From Subsaximicrobium wynnwilliamsii (lineage in GTDB: Bacteria; Bacteroidota; Bacteroidia; Flavobacteriales; Flavobacteriaceae): a stretch of 64,000 bases of DNA. Shown here piece after piece: positions 1-9,201 of the stretch (position 1 is the first letter of the stretch; every line of letters starts with the position of its first letter). A program made the position numbers and the translations under genes. The stretch is from positions 1 through 64,000 of the forward strand of contig NZ_VORM01000020.1 of assembly GCF_007997225.1 (NCBI RefSeq). Reading direction: 5' to 3'. Below the pieces are notes generated by a model. It ran no database searches. It was not told where the DNA came from and worked only from the letters and a program-made list of their open reading frames with translations.

Positions 1-82
1 ACCTCTTACCATTCCGAACAGAGAAGTTAAGCCCGTTTGCGCCGATGGTACTGCATCTCGTGGGAGAGTAGGTCGCCGCCTT
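1..82 (+). rRNA. rrf: 5S ribosomal RNA, 3' part
   Basis: The first bases carry the conserved 5S core (the CCGAACAGAGAAGTTAAGCC-type segment) and the closing GGGAGAGTAGGTCGCCGCC segment. The 5' end lies outside the window, so this is the tail of an rRNA operon. A strong terminator follows directly. Confidence 0.95.
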
Positions 83-87
83 CCTTG

Positions 88-124
88 AAGTCCCCAACAC
101 ATACGTGTTGGGGACTTTTTTTGT
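88..124 (+). terminator. Rho-independent terminator of the rRNA operon
   Basis: A 13-bp perfect stem (AAGTCCCCAACAC / GTGTTGGGGACTT) with an ATAC loop is followed by a T run. It sits immediately after the 5S rRNA. Confidence 0.93.
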
Positions 125-301
125 TTGTGGCTGTTTGTTTATGCCAAGGCTCCTCTAGATCATCTTAAAACGCCTGTTTATTTAACTTTATATTTATTGG
201 TGCTGACCTCAATGAGCCATGCTTCGCGCTATTGTGCTTCATAAACCTGAAATAGTCATTAAGTTTTATTAATTTCAACCGCATTAATTTCGTAATTGGA
301 T

Positions 302-2749
302 ATGGAAGAAAATGAGCAAATAAATTTAGCTTGGGACTTTGTCAACAATACTAACCGCAGCATATTCTTAACGGGCAAGGCTGGTACGGGTAAGACTACC
401 TTTTTGCATGATCTTAAGAAAAATTCATTAAAGCAATTGGTTGTTGTTGCGCCTACTGGTGTTGCAGCTATCAATGCCAAGGGTGTGACGATACATTCCT
501 TTTTTCAAGTGCCATTTGGTCCAATCTTGCCTGATGCAAACTTGAATACATCTTCTGGGTTTCAGAGAAAATTCAGTAAGACAAAAATCAATATCATTAA
601 ATCCATGGACTTATTGATCATTGATGAAATAAGTATGGTACGTGCCGATTTGTTAGATGGCATTGACCAAACACTGAGACGTTTTAGAAATCGCAATAAA
701 GTGTTTGGAGGTGTTCAAGTGCTCATGATTGGAGACTTACAGCAATTGTCGCCTGTGATAAAAGAGAATGAATGGCAACTTCTCAGAAACTATTACAAAA
801 CGGGTTTCTTTTTTAGCAGTAATGCCTTTCAGCAATGTCATGCTATAACGATAGAACTTAAACACATCTACAGGCAGGAAAATCCTAAGTTTATTGAAAT
901 CCTAAATGAAATTAGAACAAATACACTTTCTGAAGCTGGAGCAAATGAGCTGAATAAGAGATATATCAAAGACTTTAAACCAGACCCCAAGGCGGGCTAT
1001 ATTTTTTTAACCACACATAACCACAGAGCAGAGCAAACCAATAATGTTGAATTGAATGCTTTGACATCAAAGCAAAAGTCTTATAAAGCGAAAATAGAAG
1101 GTAAGTTCTCTGAGCACGCCTTTCCAAATAAGGAAGAACTTATATTAAAGGTAGGGGCTCAAGTGATGTTTGTCAAAAATGATAGCTCTCAGGATAAACG
1201 CTATTTCAACGGGAAGATTGGTAAGGTTATTTATTTGGATAAAGACGAAGTCACTGTGAAGTGTCCTGATGATGATGAGGCTATCATCACGACGACTGAG
1301 CTGTGGGAAAACATAAATTATTCCGTAGATAAAGAAACGAAGGCCATTACAGAGGAACGATTAGGGTCATTCTCCCAAATGCCACTGCGTTTGGCTTGGG
1401 CAATTACCATTCACAAAAGCCAGGGACTGACGTTTGAAAAGGCTATCATTGACGCTCAAGGTGCTTTTGCACATGGTCAAACTTACGTGGCTTTGAGTCG
1501 TTGTAAATCTTTGGAAGGCTTGGTGCTTAAAAGTAAAATCGATTCCAGCCAAGTGATTAATGATCTACAGGTCACTAGTTTTAGTAAACAGGCGGAAGAG
1601 AATCAACCCGATGCCAAGCTTCTTGAGGAAGCCAGGACGCAATTTCAGCTCGATTGCATCCATGAAATATTCGACTTTTTTGATTTTCTCTTCCCTATCA
1701 ATCGTTTGCTGGACATTTACTATAAAAACAGGAATAGTATTGAGGGTGCTATCGACACGCCATTAATCGCCATGAAATCGCATCTCGCGAATTTTTTAAA
1801 AGTCAGTAACGGTTTTGGGGCACAACTCAAAGTATTATCTTCAAATGAGCCGCTTCCTGAATTGAGTCCCAAAATTCAAGAGCGTTTTGAAAAAGCCAAG
1901 GCTTATTTTAAAACTGAGTTAGAGCAACAGCTTGCAATACCACTAGAAAATTTTAGTTATTCAACAGATAATAAATCCTTAGAGAAAGACTTTATTCAGA
2001 ATCTAGAACTACTTGAACAGTTATTAGCCACAAAGCGATCTTATTTGAATGGTTTTACCAATGGCTTTGCTGCGCAGAAGTTTCTGGAATTAAGGGCGAA
2101 GGCTGTTTTTTTAGCCAAAGCACCAGTTAAAAAGAAACGCAGCGCTGCAGTTGATGGTACGGTCAATTTGGATTTGTTTGAGCTATTAAGAACGCTTAGA
2201 AATGACATCGCTACTGAAAACGACCTGATTCATTATCAGATTTTTAGTCAAAAAGCTTTGTATGAAATATGCGAAGTACTGCCATTGACGAAGCAACAGC
2301 TTTTGAATATCAATGGTTTCGGTAAGGTTCGTGTAGATAAATATGGGGATGAGATTCTGGAGGTAATTCATGCTTATTGTGACGAGAATGACATTCAGGT
2401 GGATGATTCTGAAATGAAGGAACCGAAGAAAACAGCTAAACCGGTCAAAAAAGGGGCTACACATGAAACTTCTTTAAAATTGTATCAAGATGGGAAATCG
2501 ATTTTTGAAATCGCGAAAGAACGCGCACTTGCCCAAACCACGGTTTTTGGCCACTTAGTCAAATTTGTTAGTAGTGGCGAAGTTCAACTTCATGATTTGA
2601 TTACCAAAGAACATTATAAAGAACTCATTGCCATTTTACCGAAATTGACTTTTGAAAGCCTTACTGATTTAAAGCAACAAGTTGACGAAAAGTACAGTTT
2701 TAACGACTTAAGAGTGGTGCTCATGGCACTGGATTCAAAGAAGAGCTAA
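302..2749 (+). CDS. PIF1/RecD-like DNA helicase with HRDC and HTH domains
   Basis: This is a probable ATP-dependent 5'-3' DNA helicase of superfamily 1B. Walker A (GKAGTGKT) is at residues 25-32 and Walker B (IIDE) around 106-109. The late motifs IHKSQGLTF and YVALSRC, near residues 370-400, are typical of PIF1/RecD-like enzymes. The C-terminal half holds an HRDC-like helical region (about 620-690) and a final helix-turn-helix segment (about 715-815) of the kind fused to RecQ and PIF1 helicases in Bacteroidota. An in-frame TTG at 296 could add two residues; the ATG at 302 is preferred. The C-terminal sequence recurs as a decayed copy near 3.1 kb. Confidence 0.92.
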   Translation: MEENEQINLAWDFVNNTNRSIFLTGKAGTGKTTFLHDLKKNSLKQLVVVAPTGVAAINAKGVTIHSFFQVPFGPILPDANLNTSSGFQRKFSKTKINIIKSMDLLIIDEISMVRADLLDGIDQTLRRFRNRNKVFGGVQVLMIGDLQQLSPVIKENEWQLLRNYYKTGFFFSSNAFQQCHAITIELKHIYRQENPKFIEILNEIRTNTLSEAGANELNKRYIKDFKPDPKAGYIFLTTHNHRAEQTNNVELNALTSKQKSYKAKIEGKFSEHAFPNKEELILKVGAQVMFVKNDSSQDKRYFNGKIGKVIYLDKDEVTVKCPDDDEAIITTTELWENINYSVDKETKAITEERLGSFSQMPLRLAWAITIHKSQGLTFEKAIIDAQGAFAHGQTYVALSRCKSLEGLVLKSKIDSSQVINDLQVTSFSKQAEENQPDAKLLEEARTQFQLDCIHEIFDFFDFLFPINRLLDIYYKNRNSIEGAIDTPLIAMKSHLANFLKVSNGFGAQLKVLSSNEPLPELSPKIQERFEKAKAYFKTELEQQLAIPLENFSYSTDNKSLEKDFIQNLELLEQLLATKRSYLNGFTNGFAAQKFLELRAKAVFLAKAPVKKKRSAAVDGTVNLDLFELLRTLRNDIATENDLIHYQIFSQKALYEICEVLPLTKQQLLNINGFGKVRVDKYGDEILEVIHAYCDENDIQVDDSEMKEPKKTAKPVKKGATHETSLKLYQDGKSIFEIAKERALAQTTVFGHLVKFVSSGEVQLHDLITKEHYKELIAILPKLTFESLTDLKQQVDEKYSFNDLRVVLMALDSKKS

Positions 2750-2853
2750 ACGGAATTTATCATTTTCGTTATATCTCGCTCATGGGCATGGTCTCTTGAA
2801 AATTTTTCAGCAAAAAAAAGTTACTGAAACAAATCAATAGCTCTTCTTTTATA

Positions 2854-3030
2854 CTAAAAATAAGGTCTTTGATTCTTAAGCAAACTCCTAGAAATCACAA
2901 TCTGCTGTATTTCAGAAGTGCCTTCATAAATCTGTGTGATTTTTGCATCACACATCAAACGCTCAACCTGGTAGTCTTTTACAAACCCGTTACCGCCATG
3001 ACTTTGGATTGTTACAACCGGTTGTGAAAT
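2854..3030 (-). pseudogene. Remnant of acyl-CoA dehydrogenase C-terminus
   Basis: The minus strand encodes [16 protein letters not shown] and [19 protein letters not shown]. This is almost the last 50 residues of the intact acyl-CoA dehydrogenase at 19634-20776, and the DNA is also very similar. No FAD-binding or N-terminal part is present, so it is a truncated duplicate. An open frame runs up to 3051 but the extra residues are not family-like. Confidence 0.85.
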
Positions 3031-3044
3031 CATTCCCATGCATA

Positions 3045-3150
3045 CTTTCAAAACCTTTCTTAAACCATCAACTTGATGATAAGTATAGTTATAATGATCT
3101 TAGGTTCGTGGTTTATGCTATTCAAAAACAGGAACACCAGTTTAATTTTA
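3045..3150 (+). pseudogene. Remnant of helicase C-terminus
   Basis: The plus strand reads [20 protein letters not shown]. This matches the last residues of the helicase at 302-2749 (QQVDEKYSFNDLRVVLMALD). It directly abuts the oppositely oriented acyl-CoA dehydrogenase remnant. With no upstream helicase sequence it cannot be functional. Confidence 0.75.
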
Positions 3151-3165
3151 AAGTTCCTGTTTTTT
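3127..3165 (+). terminator. Hairpin plus T-tract behind the helicase remnant
   Basis: AACAGGAAC and GTTCCTGTT form a 9-bp stem with a 17-nt loop, followed by a run of T. It probably once terminated the decayed helicase copy and may still stop read-through. Confidence 0.65.
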
Positions 3166-3167
3166 TA

Positions 3168-3290
3168 TTATTTCGCAATCAATCTTTTGGTCACGCCTCC
3201 ATGTTGTGAAAATAGGTTCAATAGATAAATCCCGTAAGATAGGTTGCTGATATTTAAAGTGTTGTTATTAGATAATTCTAAATTGCCTTC
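3168..3290 (-). pseudogene. Remnant of a T9SS C-terminal sorting domain
   Basis: The minus strand encodes about 40 residues including NTLNISNLSYGIYLLNLFS and GGVTKRLIAK before a stop. This is the pattern of a type A T9SS sorting domain (Y-G-x-Y final strands, then KRLI). No start or upstream passenger remains. It lies in the same frame as, and directly after, the stop of the lipoprotein gene at 3291-4247. A lipoprotein is not expected to carry such a tail, so it is taken as a relic of another gene. Confidence 0.7.
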
Positions 3291-4247
3291 TTAATCCAAT
3301 ACTTCAAATACCTTAAATAAATTTTTGCTCTTTGTGTTTGGTACTTCAGAAATGAGCGCATAGTTCCCAGGTTTTAAATCGGCCATAAAGTAACCTGTAC
3401 TTCCTGCAGCCATGTCGTTAACACCTCCTAAAAAAGTGACACCATTGGGAACTGGAGTGATCAATCCTTTTGGGTCTGACCAATCCATCCAGGCTTCCAA
3501 CGCGTCTTCGCTGGCATTTTTGTCAAGTTTTACAAGATTTACATCGTGCCAAATAAAATTCTCATGTGGCTTTTGGTCTTTTACAAACACAGAAAATAGT
3601 TGTTCTCCTTTCGTAATTGATGTATCATAAGTGATTCCTTCTTCTCCGGAAAGGGTGATGTTTATAGTCGCTTCTGGAGGGGAATTACCGTTGTCTTCTT
3701 CAGTAACAATCAAAGGTTTTGCCATTCCCATTGCGGAATGAAATTTACCGTTTGGCATTTTGACATAGCATTCCATCATGTAGTATCCAGGGGCTAATTT
3801 GACAGTGGTGATTGCTGTGTGTTTGGGAGCAATCAATCCGGAACCACCAGAGAACACAATTTCAGAATACCATTTAGGCAGCTTACTGAATGCTGCAAAC
3901 CCTGCTTCTGCTTTGCCTTCATTGATCAAATCCATGCCTTCCTCAAAAACTGGAACGACATCTGTTAGCGCATTTTCCACCGTTTTTCCTTCTGGATATT
4001 TATCCAATAAAAAGAAATGGGTTTCGTTGGAGAGGTTTTGATACTTGAAGGTATTCCAACCGGATGGGATGGTATCAACAGATTGGAATTCCATACCTCG
4101 CGTTATGATGGATATTGTGTCATTTTTTGAGTTTTCGGTTGACTGATCTTCGGTGGTTGTATCCTTCTTTTTTTCTGTTTTACAGCCTATTATGCTTAGC
4201 ATTATCATAAGAATAGCAAGGGTTCTGAAACATAGTAGTTTTTTCAT
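3291..4247 (-). CDS. Predicted lipoprotein of unknown function
   Basis: The 318-aa product starts with a lipoprotein signal (hydrophobic stretch then SIIGC near residue 22), followed by a charged Thr/Asp/Glu linker. Two similar halves follow, each ending in a pattern like LKPGNYALISEV or LAPGYYMMECYV. This suggests two beta-sandwich (cupredoxin-like) domains; that fold is inferred only. Expected location is the periplasm or outer membrane. The stop is TAA and the same frame continues into a T9SS-like relic. No specific function is recognised. Confidence 0.8.
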   Translation of the reverse strand: MKKLLCFRTLAILMIMLSIIGCKTEKKKDTTTEDQSTENSKNDTISIITRGMEFQSVDTIPSGWNTFKYQNLSNETHFFLLDKYPEGKTVENALTDVVPVFEEGMDLINEGKAEAGFAAFSKLPKWYSEIVFSGGSGLIAPKHTAITTVKLAPGYYMMECYVKMPNGKFHSAMGMAKPLIVTEEDNGNSPPEATINITLSGEEGITYDTSITKGEQLFSVFVKDQKPHENFIWHDVNLVKLDKNASEDALEAWMDWSDPKGLITPVPNGVTFLGGVNDMAAGSTGYFMADLKPGNYALISEVPNTKSKNLFKVFEVLD

Positions 4248-4257
4248 TAATTTATTT

Positions 4258-5698
4258 CTATTGGTTAATTAGTATCCTTTTTGTAAACTGTCCTTGGTCA
4301 GTAATTAGCTTCAACACATAAACACCTGATTGAAAACGACTCACATCGATTTGACTTCTGTAATTGGAGTTAAATATTTGTTTTCCTAACATGTCATACA
4401 ACTTTACTTCTTCAACTTGCTGTTTGGTTGAGATATAAAGTGTTTCAGAAACTGGATTTGGATGAACACTTATGTCATCATTGTTTTCATTAGTTGCGAG
4501 TCCTAAAGTTTCAGCGCCGAATTTAACTACCCAAAAATCTGAATCACCATAGAGCACTACTACTCCTGAATCATTTGAATTAATCCAACCTGTCATTACA
4601 TAGCCACCATCTGATGTTTGTGCTATTGATCTAAAATTATCGCTCTTTGAGCCACCTAATGACATTTCCCATTGAAGATTACCATCATTATCTAATTTCA
4701 CTGTCCAGCCATCGTAACTACCTTGATTTTCGGAAATATCGCCATCACTTGAATTAGAATATCCAGTTAAAATAAAGCCTCCATCTGTAGTTTGCGAAAT
4801 AGAGATAGCCCTGTCATTATCTGTCCCTCCTAATGATTTTTCCCAAACCAAATCACCAGCAGCATCAATTTTAACTACCCAATAATCATAACCTCCATGG
4901 TTTCCTGTTACATCTCCATCAGTTGATGCTGAGTATCCTGCAACAATATAACCGCCATCAGTCGTTAGTTCGACATCCCATGGAACATCAACTAGAGACC
5001 CGCCAAGTCTGGTATCCCACTCCACAATACCTTGACCATTTAATTTTACTATCCAGTAATCTGCCATATTAAATTCTTGCTCCAAAGGAACAATACTCCC
5101 AACCGTACTGATAATTATTTTGCCATTCCAAATCTCCGTTCGTATCCAGCTTTAACACGGTGTAATCCGAATGTATTATACCTATATAAGTATATCCAGT
5201 CACTATATGCCCTCCATCCAATGTTTGTTGTACTTCCCAGGCTTTTTGAATTTCACCATCTCCAAAGCTTTTTTGCCATTGTAAGTTACCAGAAGTATCA
5301 AGTTTCAGCACCCAAATATCTTCATAACCAAAATTTTCGGTGACATCACCACCCAAGGAAGCCGTGAGTCCTGCTACAATATAACCACCATCTGATGTTT
5401 GCTTAATAGAATATGCCACTTCATAACTAATACCACCAAAGGCACTTTTCCATTCTACAGCTCCTAAAGCATCGATTTTCAACACCCAAAAATCTTGATT
5501 CCCATTATATTCTGAAACATCATAATTATTAGAATATGTATATCCTGCAATAACATAAGCACCATCTACAGTTTGTGCAATAGAATATGGTTGATTGTTT
5601 TGAGAACCTCCATAATGCTTTTGTCAACTTACTTCTGGTTGGGCAACAGTTAAACTAATTGCGAATAATGCTATTATTGAGAGTAATTGTGTTTTCAT
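4258..5698 (-). pseudogene. Broken T9SS-secreted repeat protein
   Basis: The reading starts at the ATG at 5698 with a signal peptide (MKTQLLSIIALFAISLTVAQ). It then has tandem repeats of the pattern W-x-K-x-x-GG-S...QT-x-DGGY-x-x-(A/T)GY...D-x-W-V-x-K-(L/I)-D and ends with a T9SS type A sorting domain (HPNPVSETLYIST...GVYVLKLIT...KRILINQ). Two lesions break it. An in-frame TGA at 5624-5626 stands where the repeat predicts Trp. Near 5075-5125 half a repeat is missing and the frame changes. The open pieces are 5069-5485 and 4258-5085. Intact, it would be a cell-surface or secreted beta-propeller-like protein. Confidence 0.85.
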
Positions 5699-5735
5699 GA
5701 TTTCTTTATTTTAAATCCCTCCAGAGGGTTTTATT

Positions 5736-5801
5736 CCTCGAGGCTTGCCTTGAAATACGAAGAACATCTTTCAATGCATACCTTGTGGGCTTGCCCCGAG
5801 G
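5736..5801. repeat. Imperfect inverted-repeat element, 66 bp
   Basis: CCTCGAGGCTTGCC at 5736-5749 and GGCTTGCCCCGAGG at 5788-5801 form imperfect inverted arms (11 of 14 positions) around an AT-rich centre. The element is GC-rich against its surroundings and lies just upstream of a broken gene. It resembles short palindromic intergenic repeats seen in flavobacterial genomes; no second copy was seen in this window. Confidence 0.5.
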
Positions 5802-5883
5802 TAATTGATTTTGTGTTTTAGTTTTCTCTTCTTTGAAAGTTTTTGAGTGATTAAACAACCACATACATGTTTGTTCTAATAGC

Positions 5884-6435
5884 TTACTGTGGCACATAAT
5901 ACTCAAACTCACCATCTACAATATGCGGTTCTTCAACCTCATCCCCATTCACGATGTGTTTGTATACTGCAATGCCCTCAAAATTTCCTTTTATATGGGT
6001 GATAAATATATCGTTACGTTCAATTTCCTGTACTTCTACTGAAATCGAATTTGCCTGAAGCTCCACTTGTTCATCAAAAAAAACAAAACTCATATCAAAA
6101 TGGGGATGGTCGTCCAAAATCTCTACCAAGCCTGTTCTTGCAGGAATACTCATTGTAACACCTAACATTCCGCTATTAAGAAACACGATCAATGCCTTTT
6201 TTAAGGTCGGCGAATCGCTTTCAGGAAACACATTGGCTACTGCGGTTATGTTAGGGTTGCTTATACCTTCAACTGTAATATTGAAGGTGTCATTTACTTG
6301 ATTTCCTGCAACGCTATAATTGATGTAGGTACTTTGCTGTTGTGCAATATCTTCTGGTTTGTCGTCATTGCTACAGGATATAGTAATTAATGAAGCAGCT
6401 ATTATAAAACTCACTAGGTTTATTGTGTTTTTCAT
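5884..6435 (-). CDS. Predicted lipoprotein, 183 aa
   Basis: The start is taken at the second Met (MKNTINLVSF), one codon inside the longest frame. The signal ends at a lipobox (SLITISC, then SNDDKPED), the usual Bacteroidota pattern for an outer-membrane lipoprotein. The mature part is rich in beta strand and ends IVDGEFEYYVPQ. No family is recognised with confidence. It belongs to the minus-strand run of envelope genes. Confidence 0.75.
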   Translation of the reverse strand: MKNTINLVSFIIAASLITISCSNDDKPEDIAQQQSTYINYSVAGNQVNDTFNITVEGISNPNITAVANVFPESDSPTLKKALIVFLNSGMLGVTMSIPARTGLVEILDDHPHFDMSFVFFDEQVELQANSISVEVQEIERNDIFITHIKGNFEGIAVYKHIVNGDEVEEPHIVDGEFEYYVPQ

Positions 6436-6621
6436 CATGTATGTTTTTTGTATTAATATATTTTGAATGCTTGTTAAAACCTTATAACTGATCTACCAAT
6501 AAATTCTTTTATTAGGCACTTTAACCTTCATTATCAGTTTTGATCAAATCTTTTAAATCACTTTATATATTTCATTTTTATAGTGAATTTTAAATGTGCT
6601 TTTTAAAATTGAAGCTATTTG

Positions 6622-6792
6622 TTATCTATAGCTATAGACTCCATAAAATGTTACTTTGTTTTTATCTTTATCAAACCCATAATCTTCTTTTTCAAATTTG
6701 AATTGCGTGTTGGATATTTCTACATTTTTATAGATTAAAGCACCAGCATTTAGTAAATTCAGTTTTATCTCGAGTTCATTTTCGGTAAATGT
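6622..6792 (-). pseudogene. C-terminal gene fragment lacking a start
   Basis: A 56-codon minus-strand frame (FTENELEIKLNLLNAG... then TFYGVYSYR before the stop) reads like real protein but has no start codon. It follows the stop of the lipoprotein gene at 6802-7413 in the same frame, separated by TAG and TAA. It is either the lost tail of that gene or the relic of another. Confidence 0.5.
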
Positions 6793-6801
6793 TTATTTGG
6801 T

Positions 6802-7413
6802 CTATAAACTGCTTAATTCCTCCAAATTCAGTTCCTCTACCATTTGCTCCAATTGTTCATGTTCAATTTCATGGGTTTTAATATCTACAGCAAATCTTTC
6901 GCCGTAGAACATCATAAGGCTATATATGTCGGCGGTTTTATTATAACCTTCTTTTACTTTTATACCAGCAATTTCACTGGATTTTGTATAGCTGTTTTCA
7001 TTTTCCATATTGAGTTCCATATTTACTGCCATACGGTACGTACTAACATTGCCCGGCCCTCTTTCACCTGCACCATCTATAATCATCACTTGTATTCTTC
7101 TATTTCCCTTACCATAGGTTGCTGAACAGATTCCATTGCCCTGGCCAATATCCAACCTTGTAGACGTGAGTGACAAATCCAGTAAGTTTTCAGGTAACCA
7201 AGTTCTATATTGATCTTTGGTCAATGGTATTTTCTTTCGTAATTCTTCTTCGCTTTCTTGAATGCTAGTGGCATCGTTTATTACTTTTTTTGCATCATTT
7301 ACAGCTTCAACAGTGTTCTTCAATTCATTAGTTCCTTTATTGGAGTTGTCTCCGCAGGAAGCAATGATTGCTCCTATACAAAGGATTCCTACAACATATT
7401 TTAGATTTTTCAT
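6802..7413 (-). CDS. Predicted lipoprotein, 203 aa
   Basis: The N-terminus MKNLKYVVGILCIGAIIASC is a clear lipoprotein signal with Cys about residue 20. A short helical linker (NELKNTVEAVNDAKKVINDA) follows, then an alpha/beta mature domain with LPENLLDL, YGKGNRRIQVMIIDGAG and a helical end (HEQLEQMVEELNLEELSSL). No catalytic motif is seen. The function is unknown; a periplasmic or outer-membrane location is inferred. Confidence 0.8.
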   Translation of the reverse strand: MKNLKYVVGILCIGAIIASCGDNSNKGTNELKNTVEAVNDAKKVINDATSIQESEEELRKKIPLTKDQYRTWLPENLLDLSLTSTRLDIGQGNGICSATYGKGNRRIQVMIIDGAGERGPGNVSTYRMAVNMELNMENENSYTKSSEIAGIKVKEGYNKTADIYSLMMFYGERFAVDIKTHEIEHEQLEQMVEELNLEELSSL

Positions 7414-7512
7414 ATTTTTCGACTTAATGGTTACTATTATTTAAAATCTTTTAGAGCCGAGAGTCGTGTCATTTTTTCAGTATTCTTAAAATTTAATTAT
7501 TAAATATTGTAG

Positions 7513-8364
7513 CTATTTATTACATTTTATTTGGTCGTTCATAGATGCAATTTCTATAAGTTTTTTGAGTTGAAATTGAGGAGTGAATATTTCTCCTACA
7601 AAGCTTACATAATTTCGTATACCAAATAATCCATACTGCATTATCATATCATAATTTAAAATATCTAATTGTATGTTTGCAAAAAAAAATTTCATATATA
7701 AACTAAAATGCGGATCTAATTCAGCCAAATTATTATCAGAAAATTCTTTATGGAATTGATCATCTTTAGATTGAAATATTACTTTCTCTTCAGGTGTTAA
7801 GTCAGCATATTTATCTACGCCCAATTCAGCTAAGAACTTTTTTTGCATCTGATAATACGAATAAAAATAATTACTGATTGGATGTTCTAAATTTGGTTTC
7901 TGTAAATCAATTCCAAAAAAATATTCAGATATATCTTTTTCATAATATTGTCTATCTTCATAATAAAATTCCTGGGGGCAATAACTTATAGAAGTGCCAG
8001 CCAATAAAATCATAGACTCCATACCCAGCCAATCCTTTTTCTCACATGGATCGGTTGCTTCTTTTGCTCTTTTGTCACAATAAGCCAGTAAAGTAACATA
8101 CTCTCCCATAAGGTTTAGGCACTTACCTGTTAATGATTCGTGAGCAAATTTCTCAAAGCCATTAAAAAAATTATTGATTAATTCTTCGGCCTCCTTATCT
8201 CCCAATGCTTTTGCCTTTGCTTTTGCTTCATTTTTAGCTGCTTCTTCATTTGCAGCACCTTCAGCTTCTTCTGTAGCCTCTCCAATGAGATCAAAAACAC
8301 TTATTTGTGCATACGATGCAGCAGTGCTAAAAAGAAGTACGATTATTATTAGTAGTGTTTTCAT
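7513..8364 (-). CDS. Secreted protein of unknown function, 283 aa
   Basis: It has a type I signal peptide with a likely cut after ASYA (residues 1-19). A strongly Ala/Glu/Lys-rich helical segment (about 25-65) follows, then a mostly helical domain. That domain has several Cys (for example KCLNLM, AYCDKRAKEATDPCEKKDW, SYCPQEF) that could form disulfides in the periplasm. No family is recognised. It sits 11 bp downstream of the DUF4412 gene on the same strand and is probably co-transcribed with it. Confidence 0.75.
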   Translation of the reverse strand: MKTLLIIIVLLFSTAASYAQISVFDLIGEATEEAEGAANEEAAKNEAKAKAKALGDKEAEELINNFFNGFEKFAHESLTGKCLNLMGEYVTLLAYCDKRAKEATDPCEKKDWLGMESMILLAGTSISYCPQEFYYEDRQYYEKDISEYFFGIDLQKPNLEHPISNYFYSYYQMQKKFLAELGVDKYADLTPEEKVIFQSKDDQFHKEFSDNNLAELDPHFSLYMKFFFANIQLDILNYDMIMQYGLFGIRNYVSFVGEIFTPQFQLKKLIEIASMNDQIKCNK

Positions 8365-8375
8365 AGGTTTTGTTT

Positions 8376-9176
8376 TTACATCCCGGTTTTATAATCTTTA
8401 AGTGCTATAGCGAAGCTTTTTTCTTCAATACCAGTGCACACCATACGCATATTGTCTCTTTTTCGTTTGTTTGCGGTGTATTCCATTTCGAGCATCATAG
8501 ATTTTGGTCCGAAAGGTATCATGTCTCCACTCAAATTTTTGGGCATTTTGTCTGCGCTGGCGAACATGCCCACGAAGCTTACGGGAGCCTCGTTGGTAAA
8601 CCAAATTTTGCTTACGCCATCTTTTTGGATAATCTGGTATCCTTTACACGTGTAGCCCAATATTTTTTTATCAGGCAATGGTGTAATAGTGCCATTCTCT
8701 ATTTTCGTTTTTGTTGCATCTGATTCTTTCTTCAGTAATGCTTGCATTTTTTTATCAGAAATTGGGATGCGCATTTTCATAGCCATTTTGTTGCCATCGT
8801 TATCCATAAAAGTGACCATGGCTTGGTTCTCCATATCATAAACAATAATGCTGTTGGTTTTATCTTCTGGCAAAGCGTTACCAAAATAAGTAGCATCAGG
8901 CTCAACAAAGTATTGCATTGTTGTTTCATCTTTTTTAGATGTTATTTGCATATCAACGACATAACTAAACTGATAGGTTTCAGGTAAACCTTCTAAGCTA
9001 CCGCCAAAAATGCTCATTGCTTTTTTGTTCATTTCAGCTTTTTCTTCATCGGTTTTTTCAGTTGTTTTCTTTTCTTTTTTGCCAACTACCTTCATTATTT
9101 CTTTAAAAATTTGAGCGTCTGCAGTTCCACCTATTAAAAGACAGATAATTACTGTAATGATGTGTTTTGTTTTCAT
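8376..9176 (-). CDS. DUF4412 domain-containing secreted protein
   Basis: The start is placed at the ATG at 9176 because the protein then begins with a signal peptide (MKTKHIITVIICLLIGGTADA). The longer frame to 9362 would put this signal inside the protein. The body has the DUF4412 pattern: FVEPDATYFG, VYDMENQAMVTF, LGYTCKGYQI and KIWFTNEAPV. Members are secreted or periplasmic proteins of unknown role in Bacteroidota. The length, 266 aa, fits. It lies between the DUF4870 gene and another secreted-protein gene on the same strand. Confidence 0.82.
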   Translation of the reverse strand: MKTKHIITVIICLLIGGTADAQIFKEIMKVVGKKEKKTTEKTDEEKAEMNKKAMSIFGGSLEGLPETYQFSYVVDMQITSKKDETTMQYFVEPDATYFGNALPEDKTNSIIVYDMENQAMVTFMDNDGNKMAMKMRIPISDKKMQALLKKESDATKTKIENGTITPLPDKKILGYTCKGYQIIQKDGVSKIWFTNEAPVSFVGMFASADKMPKNLSGDMIPFGPKSMMLEMEYTANKRKRDNMRMVCTGIEEKSFAIALKDYKTGM

Positions 9177-9201
9177 TTTTTTTGATTTTAATTGTTCTAC
9201 A

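Noticed and set aside
5706-5915. 69-aa minus-strand frame upstream of the broken T9SS gene
   Set aside because: Its residues come from translating the inverted-repeat element, and there is no protein-like pattern outside it.
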